Of a DNA stretch of 64,000 nt, positions 40,607 to 50,695 are shown piece by piece. Location: the NCBI RefSeq assembly GCF_040676775.1, contig NZ_JBFAPP010000001.1, forward strand, positions 124,001-188,000, read 5' to 3'. The position numbers and the translations under genes were made by a program. The notes under the pieces are model-generated. The model made no database searches. It was not told where the DNA came from and was given only the letters and a program-made list of their open reading frames with translations. The DNA is from Micromonospora_G sp040676775. Lineage in GTDB: Bacteria > Actinomycetota > Actinomycetes > Mycobacteriales > Micromonosporaceae. Position 1 is the first letter of the stretch. Each line of letters starts with the position of its first letter.

Positions 40607-41917
40607 TCAGTCGCTCACCACCGGGCCGTCGTCGGTGGTGTCCTCTCCCCTGCCCGGCCCGATCCGCATGCCCTCGTCGGCCTCGGACTCGACCCCGTCC
40701 GGGCGGTACGGGCCGATGCCGGAGAAGCGCCCCGCGCCGTGCCGGCGCAGGATCGCCTGTTCCACCACGTTCACCACGATGATCACGGCGGCCAGGGTGA
40801 CCAGCGCGGCCAGCGAGGGGATCACCGTGGCGACCGGGAAGAAGACCAGGCAGGCACCGGCGGCCAGCAGCCGGCGCCAGGCCACGGTCCGGTGCAGCCG
40901 CCAGTGGGTGTAGGCGAAGGTGCCGAGGAACAGCGCGGATCCGCCGTACAGCAGCGCCGCGTCTCCCATCCGCATCCCGTTCTCCGGCGTCCGGACCACC
41001 TCGGCCAGGCCGACGGAGATGACGATGATCCCGCAGCTGAAACCCAGGTGCGCGTAGAGCAGGATCGCCCGCCGTACGTCGCCGCTGCCCTCGGACTGGA
41101 CCACGGCACGACGGAACGCCCAGAGACCGTGGATGAAGTAGGCCCACCAGAGCCCGCAGGCGAGCGCGTACGAGCCGGCGACGGCGAGGATCCGGTACCA
41201 GGTCAACGGCAGGCTGGAGGCGACGGCGCCGACCTGCACCACGGACTCGCCGAGTACGAGGATGAGCAGCAGCCCGTACCGGTGGGTGTAGTGCACGGGC
41301 CGGACCCGGAACCTGGCCAGTTGCCTGCGCAACGCCAACGGGCTGAAGATGTCGATCGCGGAGGCGGTCGCCCAGAGCACGATCCGGGCGTAGCCGTCCA
41401 CGATGCCGCCGATCAGCAGCAACGGCCCGGCGATCACCGCGCCCACCCCGTACGGGCCGACGAAGAAGCCCCGCCACTCGCGGAAGTTGTTGACCGCGAA
41501 GCCGGCGAGCAGAACTCGGATGATCAGGTAGCTGACCCCGTAGAGCAGCCCACGGTCGTCGAACGCGCCGGGGATGGCAAGGGCCAGGACGAGGTTGCCG
41601 AAGCCGAGGGTGAAGATGACGACCCGGTCGCGGACGTTGCCGATGTCGCGCTGGTTGGCGTAGATGGTGACGCCGACCCATGCCCAGTACATCGAGATGA
41701 ACAGGATGAGCGCCTGGGCGACACCCAACAGGTCGTGGTCGCGGAACAGCTCGGCGGTGATCTGGGTGACCGCGAAGACGAAGGCCAGATCGAAGAAGAG
41801 TTCTTCCCAGGTCACCCCCTTGTCCGACTGCCGCTGCCGCACCGAATCAACATACCGATCACGGTGGGTCGCCGGAGCCGGAGCGATCAGATCACTATCG
41901 TGGCGGGATGCCCGCAC
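40607..41917 (-). CDS. LtrA-family membrane protein
   Basis: 436 residues with about 11 transmembrane helices. The N-terminal VTWEELFFDLAFVFAVTQITAELF is the signature of the LtrA family (first linked to low-temperature growth in Listeria); the biochemical function is unknown. The hydrophilic C-terminal tail is rich in Asp, Glu and Gly. GTG at 41917 overlaps the divergent gene at 41908, so one start is probably wrong; GTG at 41842 (VRQRQSDKGVTWEEL) is an alternative for this gene. Confidence 0.85.
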   Translation of the reverse strand: MRASRHDSDLIAPAPATHRDRYVDSVRQRQSDKGVTWEELFFDLAFVFAVTQITAELFRDHDLLGVAQALILFISMYWAWVGVTIYANQRDIGNVRDRVVIFTLGFGNLVLALAIPGAFDDRGLLYGVSYLIIRVLLAGFAVNNFREWRGFFVGPYGVGAVIAGPLLLIGGIVDGYARIVLWATASAIDIFSPLALRRQLARFRVRPVHYTHRYGLLLILVLGESVVQVGAVASSLPLTWYRILAVAGSYALACGLWWAYFIHGLWAFRRAVVQSEGSGDVRRAILLYAHLGFSCGIIVISVGLAEVVRTPENGMRMGDAALLYGGSALFLGTFAYTHWRLHRTVAWRRLLAAGACLVFFPVATVIPSLAALVTLAAVIIVVNVVEQAILRRHGAGRFSGIGPYRPDGVESEADEGMRIGPGRGEDTTDDGPVVSD

Positions 41918-43125
41918 GATACCCGTCCGTCGATCCGTCCGTCGACCCGTCCGACGGTCCAGCCGACGGCCCGGCCGTGGGTCCGCTGCACGGCGTACGG
42001 GTGGTGGAACTCGCCGGGATCGGGCCGGGCCCGTTCGCCGCGATGATGCTGGCCGACATGGGTGCGGACGTGATCCGGGTGGACCGGACCGCCGACGTGC
42101 ACCCGGAACGGTTCGGCACTCCGCACCCGGACGTGCTCAACCGGGGGCGCCGCTCGATCGGCGTGGACCTGAAGGCCGACGGCGCCCGGCAACTCGTACT
42201 CGACCTGGTGCGGGACAGCGACGTACTGCTGGAGGGGTTCCGTCCGGGGGTGACCGAGCGGCTCGGCCTCGGTCCGGCCGACTGCCACGAGGTCAACCCG
42301 CGCCTCGTGTACGGGCGGATGACCGGCTGGGGGCAGGACGGGCCGAACGCCGGGTACGCCGGACACGACCTCACCTATCTCGCGCCGACCGGGATCCTGC
42401 ACGCCATCGGCCGCGCCGACGAACGACCGGTGCCGCCGCTGAACCTGATCGGCGACTTCGGCGGCGGCGGGATGATGCTCGCCTTCGGGGTGGTCTGCGC
42501 GCTGTTCGACGTACGTGCCGGCGGTGCCGGGCAGGTGGTCGACGCCGCCATCGTCGACGGCGCCACCCTGCTCTCGACCGCCCTGCACGGGCTGCGCGGT
42601 CTCGGCATGTGGCGCAACGAGCGGGGCGCCAACCTGCTCGACGGCGGGGCACCCTTCTACGACACGTACGAGTGTGCCGACGGCCGGTTCGTCGCCGTCG
42701 GCGCGCTGGAGCCGCGCTTCTACGCCGAGCTTGTCACCCGTACCGGCTTGCGACCGCCGTCCGGGGACGGGCAGGGCCGGTTCGATCCGGACTCCTGGGC
42801 GGTCGACCGGGCGGCCTGGGCGGAGCTGTTCCGCAGCCGGACCCGGGACGAGTGGGCGACGCTGCTGGAACACGGCGACGCCTGTGTCGCCCCGGTGCTC
42901 GACTGGGACGAGGCGCCGGAGCATCCGCACCTGGCCGCGCGCGGGGTCTTCGTCAGCCACGCCGGTGCCGTCCAGCCGGCGCCGGCCCCCCGGTTCAGCC
43001 GCACCCCCGGTGCGATCCGCCGTCCGCCGCCGCACCCCGGCGAGCACACCGACGAGATCCTCGCCGACCTGGGTCTCTCCCCCGCCGCGATCGCCGGGCT
43101 ACGCGAGAACCGGACGGTCGCCTAG
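41908..43125 (+). CDS. alpha-methylacyl-CoA racemase (CoA-transferase family III)
   Basis: 405 residues. The fold and the catalytic residues fit the mycobacterial racemase MCR exactly: His153 (GHDLTYL), Asp183 (IGDFGGGG) and Glu268 (GALEPRFY) have the same 30- and 85-residue spacing. It inverts the configuration of 2-methylacyl-CoA esters, for example in branched-chain fatty acid breakdown. The first 23 residues (with repeats of SVDPS) are not conserved; GTG at 41977 gives the usual family start (GPLHGVRVVELAG) and removes the overlap with the LtrA gene. The stop overlaps the convergent gene by 4 bases. Confidence 0.9.
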   Translation: MPARYPSVDPSVDPSDGPADGPAVGPLHGVRVVELAGIGPGPFAAMMLADMGADVIRVDRTADVHPERFGTPHPDVLNRGRRSIGVDLKADGARQLVLDLVRDSDVLLEGFRPGVTERLGLGPADCHEVNPRLVYGRMTGWGQDGPNAGYAGHDLTYLAPTGILHAIGRADERPVPPLNLIGDFGGGGMMLAFGVVCALFDVRAGGAGQVVDAAIVDGATLLSTALHGLRGLGMWRNERGANLLDGGAPFYDTYECADGRFVAVGALEPRFYAELVTRTGLRPPSGDGQGRFDPDSWAVDRAAWAELFRSRTRDEWATLLEHGDACVAPVLDWDEAPEHPHLAARGVFVSHAGAVQPAPAPRFSRTPGAIRRPPPHPGEHTDEILADLGLSPAAIAGLRENRTVA

Positions 43126-43976
43126 CTCGGCAACGGGCTCGGCAGGGGCACGGCGGTGCCGGTGACGGCGATGCCGGAGGTGGGGGCGGCAGGGATGCCG
43201 ACCGTGAGCACGCTGGGGCGGCCGAGGTCGGCCCCCTGGTAGACGGTGACCATCGCGGGCACGGTGACCAGCCCCAACTCGCGCAGGTAGCCGCCGAACG
43301 CGGCCGCGGCGGCGCCGGTGGCCGGGTCCTCGAACACCCCGCCCGGCGGGAACGGGTTGCGCGCGTGGAAGATCTCCGCCGACTCGCGCCAGACCAGGTC
43401 GACGGTGGTCCAGTCGTGGCGCGCCATCAGGGCGGCCAGCGTGGGCAGGTGGTAGTCCAGGTCGGCGAGCCGCTGCCGGGTCGCCGCCGCGATCACCGGG
43501 TGCCGGGCACCGGCGTACGCGACCCGTGGCGGCAGGGCCGGGTCGAGGTCGGCCGGATCCCAGCGCAGGGCCGCGAGCAGTTCGGCGAGGTCGGTGGCGT
43601 CGATCGGATCGGTACGCGGCGCGACGCTGGTCAACGTCGCGGTGGTCGTACCGTCCGGGGTGGCGGCGGTGGTCACGTCGACCCGACCGGCGCGGGTGTC
43701 GAGGTGCATCCGTCCGGTGCCGTGCCGCTGGGCGTACGCGGCGGCGGTGGCGATGGTGGCGTGGCCGCAGAACGGCACCTCGGCCAGCGGGCTGAAGTAG
43801 CGGATGTCGAAGTGGTCGTCGCCGCGCGGCAGCAGGAAGGCGGTCTCGGAGTAGCCGACCTCGGCGGCCACCCGGAGCATCTCCGCACCGTCCACGCCGG
43901 TCGCGTCGAGCACCACCCCGGCCGGGTTACCGCCGCTCGGGTCGGTGCTGAAGGCGGCGTACCGCAGGATTTCCAT
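43122..43976 (-). CDS. PhzF-family protein
   Basis: 284 residues with two diaminopimelate-epimerase-like halves. FSTDPSGGNPAGVVLDA at the start, catalytic Glu in GYSETAFLLP (near 45), FSPLAEVPFCGHATIATA (near 67) and EDPATGAAAAAFGGYL (near 227) define the family. Members isomerise small metabolites, such as a phenazine precursor in the name-giving case; no phenazine genes are nearby, so the substrate is unknown. ATG at 43976 is used. Confidence 0.88.
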   Translation of the reverse strand: MEILRYAAFSTDPSGGNPAGVVLDATGVDGAEMLRVAAEVGYSETAFLLPRGDDHFDIRYFSPLAEVPFCGHATIATAAAYAQRHGTGRMHLDTRAGRVDVTTAATPDGTTTATLTSVAPRTDPIDATDLAELLAALRWDPADLDPALPPRVAYAGARHPVIAAATRQRLADLDYHLPTLAALMARHDWTTVDLVWRESAEIFHARNPFPPGGVFEDPATGAAAAAFGGYLRELGLVTVPAMVTVYQGADLGRPSVLTVGIPAAPTSGIAVTGTAVPLPSPLPS

Positions 43977-44417
43977 GATCACGACCCTACGCGCGGCGTA
44001 CGGGACCAGCGACGGCCAATCGCCGTCCGCTGGCTCGACGGACCCGACCCGCAACCGGCAAGGATCCCCTGCTCGCACCCCTAGTGCCGGTGAGTACGAG
44101 AATGGTTCATTTTCACTCATCGTCTACGCCGCGAACACACCCCGGATTGTTGACAAACTTGAATGTATCGGGGGCCGTCGGTGGTCACTCCCAACCGATG
44201 CCGGCGGTCGCCGGACGACGACCGCGGGCAGGCAGATCACCGATCACGAGTCAACCCCGAAACCCTCCGCAGGCACCCATCTCCATCCACAGCCCTGGTG
44301 ACGCCCGCCCCATGGCAGTCGGCTCCCATCCGCGTCAGCCTCCTTCCCTACCGCGACAAGTTCGGTTCGGACGGCACCACGATGGCAGTTCTCGCCGCAC
44401 GCCTAAGGAGAGACACC
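43977..44417. other. divergent intergenic region between PhzF and a membrane protein gene
   Basis: This 441-base gap contains no convincing gene. It has a locally AT-rich part (44095-44170) with AATGGTTCATTTTCACTC and the palindromic TTGTTGACAA at 44148-44157. The latter includes a TTGACA -35-like box at 44150-44155, though I see no good -10 box at the usual distance. AAGGAGA at 44405-44411 is the ribosome site of the next gene. Confidence 0.5.
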
Positions 44418-45134
44418 ATGCGGCTGATCCTCTTCAACACCCTGATGGGCGCTTGCGCCGGCATCGCACTGCTCCTCGTACCCCGCTTCTGGGCGGTGGT
44501 ACGGGGTGAACGACCGCCGCTGCTGCTGCTCGGCAACCAGCCGGTCAGCCCGAGCGGCTGGGCGGCGACGTTCGGCATCCTCGGTTTTGTCCTCACCTCG
44601 CTCGGCTTCGTCACCACGATCTGGCATCCCTCCGCCCCCGCCAAGGACTACATCGACACGATCTTCGGTGAGCCGACCCTGCTGCTGGGCGTCATCCTGC
44701 TGGCCGCCGCCTGGTATCTCGGCCGACGACCCGACGGCGAGGAACTCGACCCGGTGGCGCTGCGCGCGGTGCTCACCCCGGTGAGCTGGGTGGTGTTCTG
44801 GCTCGGCATCATCCTGGTCTGGTGCACCCTGGCCATCATCCGGTTCAACGTCGTCGGCGCCGCCCCGGCGGAGGAACCGATCACCGGACTGCTGCACGAC
44901 TGGCCGATGGTGGAGAATCTCTTCTTCGCCCTGCTGCTGTACGGTCCCGCGGCCGTCGGCTGTCTGCTGTTCCCCGCCGCCGTACGGGGCAACGGGCGGG
45001 TTGCCTGGCTCACCCTCTACTGGTGCTGGACCATCGCCGGTTTCGGGTTCGCCCTGTTCAGCGCGATGAACTTCTACACCCACACCGGAATGCTGATCAA
45101 CCTCGGCACGGACGGCGCCGACTACCGGTGGTGA
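44418..45134 (+). CDS. multi-pass membrane protein, DUF981-like
   Basis: 238 residues with six to seven hydrophobic segments. ATG at 44418 follows AAGGAGA with 6 bases spacing. TTIWHPSAPAKDYIDTIFGEPTLLLG and a terminal FSAMNFYTHTGMLINLG are the most distinctive parts. The pattern recalls the DUF981 family of membrane proteins, but I hold this only loosely. The function is unknown. Followed by a perfect terminator. Confidence 0.6.
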   Translation: MRLILFNTLMGACAGIALLLVPRFWAVVRGERPPLLLLGNQPVSPSGWAATFGILGFVLTSLGFVTTIWHPSAPAKDYIDTIFGEPTLLLGVILLAAAWYLGRRPDGEELDPVALRAVLTPVSWVVFWLGIILVWCTLAIIRFNVVGAAPAEEPITGLLHDWPMVENLFFALLLYGPAAVGCLLFPAAVRGNGRVAWLTLYWCWTIAGFGFALFSAMNFYTHTGMLINLGTDGADYRW

Positions 45135-45158
45135 GCGGCACCGACCCCGCGTGAATCG

Positions 45159-45194
45159 CCTGGGGGCCGCCGGGTCGGTCCGGAGGCCCCCAGG
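45159..45194 (+). terminator. terminator after the DUF981-like gene
   Basis: CCTGGGGGCC at 45159-45168 pairs perfectly with GGCCCCCAGG at 45185-45194 around a 16-base loop, 25 bases past the stop codon. Confidence 0.8.
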
Positions 45195-45283
45195 ATCGGT
45201 GGATCTAGCTGATCTAAGCTGACCCGGATCCGGGCCGGAATACCGGCCAAGGTACGGCGAACGCGCGGAAATCGGGTGGCACC

Positions 45284-46027
45284 ATGTACGACGCGATGCT
45301 GGCGGAGACGGTCACGCTCACCGGGGCGGACGGGGACGAGATCGAGGCCTATCTGGCCCGCCCGCTGGGCCCCGGCCCGTACGGCGCGGTGGTGGTGATC
45401 CACCATATGCCCGGCTACGACGAGGCGACCAAGGAGATGACCCGTCGCCTCGCCCACCACGGTTACCTGGCCGTCTGCCCGAACCTGTACAGCCGGGAAG
45501 CGCCCGGCGCGAGCCCGGACGACGCGGCCGCCGCCGCCCGCGCCAACGGCGGGGTGCCGGACGTACGGCTGGTCGGTGACGTGGCCGGCGCGGCGGCGTA
45601 CCTGCGGGGGCTGACGTCCAGCAACGGCAAGGTCGGCGTGATCGGGCACTGCTCCGGGGGCCGGCAGTCGTTCCTGGCCGCCTGCCAGTTGCCGCTCGAC
45701 GCCGCGGTCGACTGCTACGGCGCGTTCGTGGTCGGTACGCCCCCGGCGGGCATGCCCGCGACGTTCCAACCGCTGCTGGGCATGGCCGACCGGCTCTCCG
45801 CCCCGCTGCTCGGGCTCTTCGGCGCGGAGGACAAGTACCCGTCGCCGGAGCAGACCGAGGAACTGGAGCGGGAGCTGACCCGGCTCGGCAAGACCTTCGA
45901 GTTCCACACGTACGACAACGCCGGTCACGCCTTCTTCGCCACCGACCGGCCCAGCTACCGCCCCCAGGCCGCGGTCGACGGCTGGCAGAAGATCTTCGCC
46001 TGGTTCGACCGCTACCTGAGCGCCTGA
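45284..46027 (+). CDS. dienelactone hydrolase family protein
   Basis: 247 residues, an alpha/beta hydrolase of the DLH type with a cysteine nucleophile: VIGHCSGGRQS near 124, Asp in LFGAEDKYPS near 185 and His in NAGHAFFA near 213. The N-terminal VVVIHHMPGYDEATKEMTRRLA fits the family. It would hydrolyse a lactone or ester. It is followed after 10 bases by a small DUF6295-like gene, with which it forms a two-gene operon. Confidence 0.88.
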   Translation: MYDAMLAETVTLTGADGDEIEAYLARPLGPGPYGAVVVIHHMPGYDEATKEMTRRLAHHGYLAVCPNLYSREAPGASPDDAAAAARANGGVPDVRLVGDVAGAAAYLRGLTSSNGKVGVIGHCSGGRQSFLAACQLPLDAAVDCYGAFVVGTPPAGMPATFQPLLGMADRLSAPLLGLFGAEDKYPSPEQTEELERELTRLGKTFEFHTYDNAGHAFFATDRPSYRPQAAVDGWQKIFAWFDRYLSA

Positions 46028-46037
46028 GGAGCCGGAC

Positions 46038-46319
46038 ATGTGCACCTACGTCACCGAGAAGATCGAGATCGACGGCAGCGGCAAGGGCCCGACCGGCTGG
46101 TTCGGTCTCACCGACGCCACCGTGTACGTCGACCACCCCGTGCACGCCCCGTACGAGCACACCGTGAACATCGATCTGGTGAATCCGGCCGCCGGTCCGG
46201 CCGCCCGGGTGGCGGTGGAGTTGACCGAGGAGTCGGCGCTGGCCCTGATCGCCGCGATCCAGGCGGCGCTGGCCAGCGCCCCGCCCGGACTGGCCAGCGC
46301 GCCGCGTCCGGCGTCCTGA
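46038..46319 (+). CDS. small conserved protein, DUF6295-like
   Basis: 93 residues. MCTYVTEKIEIDGSGKGPTG followed by VYVDHPVHAPYEHTVNIDLVNPA matches, as far as I remember, the actinobacterial DUF6295 family, which is found next to dienelactone hydrolases. The function is unknown. The conserved Cys2, two His in DHPVH and another in EHT could bind a metal. GAGGAG just after the hydrolase stop provides the ribosome site. Confidence 0.7.
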   Translation: MCTYVTEKIEIDGSGKGPTGWFGLTDATVYVDHPVHAPYEHTVNIDLVNPAAGPAARVAVELTEESALALIAAIQAALASAPPGLASAPRPAS

Positions 46320-46361
46320 TCCTCGGGAAGGGGCGGATCCGGTGCGCCGGAGCGGCTCGAC

Positions 46362-46382
46362 GCGGAAAGTAAGCTTTTCCGC
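46362..46382 (+). promoter_or_regulatory. hairpin in the trpBA leader
   Basis: GCGGAAA at 46362-46368 pairs with TTTCCGC at 46376-46382 around GTAAGCT. It lies 69 bases before trpB and 43 after the preceding stop codon. It may be a weak terminator of the previous operon or part of the trp leader. No T-box or obvious Trp-codon leader peptide is seen. Confidence 0.4.
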
Positions 46383-46450
46383 AGGCCTCGCCACCGCGAC
46401 GGACGATCCGCGCTGATCGCGACCTATTGCTCCGAACTGATGAGGACCCG

Positions 46451-47763
<1,313 letters not shown>

Positions 47764-47767
<4 letters not shown>

Positions 47768-48558
47768 CCGTCCGTACGACCATCGAGAAGGCTCGCGCCG
47801 AGGGCCGCGCCGCACTGATCGGTTACCTGCCGGTCGGGTTCCCCGACGTCGAGACCTCGGTTGCCGCGATGCGGGCCATGGTGGCCGGTGGCGTGGACAT
47901 CGTCGAGGTGGGACTGCCGTACTCGGATCCGCTGATGGACGGCCCGGTGATCCAGCGGGCCACCGAGGCGGCACTGGCCGCCGGCACCCAGACCCGGGAC
48001 GCGTTCACCGCCGTACGCGGGGTGGTCGACGCCGGTGCGCCGGCACTGGTGATGACGTACTGGAACCTGGTTGACCGGTACGGCGTGGACCGGTTCGCCG
48101 ACGACCTGGCCACCGCGGGCGGTTCGGGGCTGATCACACCGGACCTGATCCCGGACGAGGCCGCGCAGTGGCAGGCCGCCTCGGACGCGCACGACCTGGA
48201 CCGGGTCTACCTGGTCGCGCTGACCTCCACCCCGCAGCGGCTGGCGATGACGGCGAACGCGTCACGCGGTTTTGTCTACGCGGCGTCGTTGATGGGCGTG
48301 ACCGGCGAGCGCAACTCGGTCGGCGCGGGCGCGCGGGACCTGGTCGAGCGGGTGAAGGCGGTGACCGACGTACCCGTCTGTGTCGGGCTCGGGGTGAGCA
48401 ACGGGGTCCAGGCCGCGCAGGTCGCCGCCTTCGCAGACGGTGTCATCGTCGGCTCGGCCTTCGTCCGCGCCCTGATCGACGCGCCCGACCGCCAGTCCGG
48501 CATCGCCGCCGTGGAAGCCATCGCCAGAGACCTGGCCGAGGGCGTCCGTTCCGCCTGA
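47764..48558 (+). CDS. trpA: tryptophan synthase alpha chain
   Basis: 264 residues, full length. Splits indole-3-glycerol phosphate and passes indole to TrpB. LIGYLPVGFPD at the start has the usual G-Y-P-P-D order; the catalytic acids lie in VDIVEVGLPYSDPLMDGPVIQ (Glu near 46, Asp near 57), and the phosphate-binding VCVGLGVSNGVQ and ADGVIVGSAFV follow. It begins in a GTGA overlap with trpB. Confidence 0.95.
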
Positions 48559-48685
48559 TCCCCGAACCGATAATTCCGTACCAGGCTGTTGCTTGTCGTG
48601 TTCCCGGTGGGCTCCGCGCTCCCCGACTGCGGCCGGACGTGGCCCGATCGTGGTGTTAGCGTTTCTCCTTCAGCGGGGAGAGCGC

Positions 48686-49525
48686 ATGACATCGTCGGTG
48701 TTCCGTTTCGACGCAGGCCTGGAGGTACGGCGGCTGGGGTTCGGCGCGATGCACCTGCCGACCGAGCCGGGCCCTGCCCGCGAAGCCTCCCTGCGGGTGG
48801 CCCGGCGGGCCGTCGAGCTGGGCGTCACGTTGATCGACACCGCCTACCTGTACGGCGGGGGCGCCAACGAAGAACTCCTGGCCGAGGCGCTGCACCCCTA
48901 TCCGGACAGACTGCTCGTCACCACGAAGGTCGGTGTCGAACGGTCGGGCCCTTCCGGCGAATGGAGGCTGGACGGGCGACCGGCTGTCCAGCGTACGCAG
49001 GTCGAGCAGAGTTTGCGCCGACTGCGGTTGGAGCGGCTCGAGCTGCTTCAGCTACATCGGATCGATCCGGAGACGCCGCTCGCCGACCAGCTCGGCACGC
49101 TGCGGGAGTTGAGGGCCGAGGGGAAGGTCGGCCGGATCGGACTTTCCGAGGTCACCGTCGCCGAACTCGACCAGGCACGGCGGATCGTCGACGTGGCGAG
49201 TGTGCAGAACAGGTACAACGTGCTCGACCGTGAGCATGAGCCCGTTCTCGAAGCCTGCGAGCGGGCCGGGATCGCGTTCCTGCCGTGGCGCCCGATCTCG
49301 GCCGGGGCGTCGGGAGCGAAGGCGGAAGTCGCCGCGGTGGCGGCTGAGGCTGGTGGCACGTCCACCCAGGTCGCGCTGGCGTGGCTACTGAGCCGGTCGC
49401 CGGTGATCCTGCCAATTCCCGGTACGGCTCGGGTGGACCACCTGGAGGAGAATCTCGCTGCGCAAGGGCTTCACCTGAGCCAGGCCCATCGCGCCCGCCT
49501 GGACCGGCTGCACGAGCCGGCATAG
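48686..49525 (+). CDS. aldo/keto reductase
   Basis: 279 residues, TIM barrel. The catalytic tetrad is complete: Asp in LIDTAYLYGGGANEE with its Tyr four residues on, Lys in LLVTTKVGVER and His in LLQLHRIDPE. The NADPH-binding loop LPIPGTARVDHLEEN is near the C-terminus. It probably reduces aldehydes or keto groups of small molecules; the substrate is unknown. ATG at 48686 with GGGGAGA upstream is preferred to a longer frame. Monocistronic. Confidence 0.9.
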   Translation: MTSSVFRFDAGLEVRRLGFGAMHLPTEPGPAREASLRVARRAVELGVTLIDTAYLYGGGANEELLAEALHPYPDRLLVTTKVGVERSGPSGEWRLDGRPAVQRTQVEQSLRRLRLERLELLQLHRIDPETPLADQLGTLRELRAEGKVGRIGLSEVTVAELDQARRIVDVASVQNRYNVLDREHEPVLEACERAGIAFLPWRPISAGASGAKAEVAAVAAEAGGTSTQVALAWLLSRSPVILPIPGTARVDHLEENLAAQGLHLSQAHRARLDRLHEPA

Positions 49526-49606
49526 GACCGGACTGGCGGGTCGGGCCCGGATTGTCGGACCCGAGCGTTAGCATCCCCCCGATCACCGGAGGGGTGGGAT
49601 GGCGCC

Positions 49607-50326
49607 ATGGCCCAGGACAACATCACGACCTTTGTCGACCGGGACCTGCGGGGTGCACGGTTCGACAGGTCGACGCTGGCCGGCGCCGTGATGCGCGGTG
49701 TCGACGTACACGGGCTGGATATCGACGCACCGTGGCTGGCCGAAGGCCCGCTGCTGGTCAATGGTGTCGACGTCGTGCCGCTCGTCGAGGCCGAGCTCAA
49801 CCGGCGGTTCCCGGGGCGTGAGCTGAAGCAGGCCAGCGACCCGGACGGTCTGCGTACGGCGTGGGCGGCGCTCGAACGCGCCTGGGCAGCCGCCGTCGAC
49901 CGGGTCCTGTCCATGCCCGAGGGTGCCGCCGACGTCTCGATAGACGGCGAGTGGTCGTTCGCGCAGACGCTGCGCCACCTCGCGTTCGCCACCGACGCAT
50001 GGCTCGGCAAGGCGATCCTGCGCCTGCCACACCCCTTCCACCCGCTCGGCCAGCCGCACGCCGAGTACGAGACGGACGGGCTCGACATGTCGATCTTCGC
50101 CAGCGAAGAGCCGACTTTCGCTGCGGTGCTCCGGGTGCGGGCCGAGCGGCAGGCGATGGTCCGCGATTTCCTCGCGGCCGTCACGCCGGACGTGCTTGCC
50201 GAGCGTCGATCGAGCGCCTGGTCACCCGACCACGAAGAGTCCGTCCTGCGCTGCCTACACGTGATCTTCGACGAGGAGTGGGAGCACCTCCGTTTCGCCC
50301 TGCGCGACCTGGACGCGCAGGGCTGA
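49607..50326 (+). CDS. DinB-like protein with N-terminal pentapeptide-repeat-like segment
   Basis: 239 residues. The N-terminal 50 residues (FVDRDLRGARFDRSTLAGAVMRGVDVHGLDI) show two to three weak A(D/N)LxG pentapeptide units. The remainder is a four-helix DinB/DfsB-type bundle with possible metal ligands in LRHLAFATDAW near 124 and VIFDEEWEHLRFALRDL near 222. Relatives are thiol-dependent transferases (mycothiol or bacillithiol) or of unknown function. A YfiT/DinB-type enzyme using mycothiol is plausible in an actinomycete. Confidence 0.7.
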   Translation: MAQDNITTFVDRDLRGARFDRSTLAGAVMRGVDVHGLDIDAPWLAEGPLLVNGVDVVPLVEAELNRRFPGRELKQASDPDGLRTAWAALERAWAAAVDRVLSMPEGAADVSIDGEWSFAQTLRHLAFATDAWLGKAILRLPHPFHPLGQPHAEYETDGLDMSIFASEEPTFAAVLRVRAERQAMVRDFLAAVTPDVLAERRSSAWSPDHEESVLRCLHVIFDEEWEHLRFALRDLDAQG

Positions 50327-50695
50327 AGGCCGCCCACCGCCCCGTCACGGGGCAAGGCAACGCCGCCTCGCCCGACCGGCGGCAGCTCAGCGCGACCGGC
50401 GGCAGCTCGGTACGACCGGCTGCGTGGGTGAGGACTTCCGGGCCAGCGGCTGCGCGGATGCGGACGGCACTCTCGGCGATCGCAGCCCGAGCAGTGTCAC
50501 TCGGCGCGACCGCTCACCGAACTCATCCGATGAATCGGCCGGGGCTCTCGCTGTTTGCACCCCACGTGAGGACCGGTCCTTGACATACCTCCGATGTTTC
50601 GGGAATATTATCGAGTCATTTCAATCTCTGAACGTCCATCGCCAGTTGCCCGGGGCCGGTGCGTGGATGGTGCGCGACGCACAGGAGAGGACACC
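50327..50695 (+). promoter_or_regulatory. leader region and promoter of the alpha-L-fucosidase gene
   Basis: This 369-base stretch has no gene. It holds two and a half copies of a 20-base repeat (50373-50392, 50393-50412, 50413-50424; unit cgaccggcggcagctcag plus two bases). Near the fucosidase there is an AT-rich promoter: TTGACA at 50580-50585 and GAATATTAT at 50603-50611. A -10 box at 50603 gives 17 bases of spacing, and the better TATTAT at 50606 gives 20. GGAGAGGA at 50683-50690 is the ribosome site. Confidence 0.6.
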
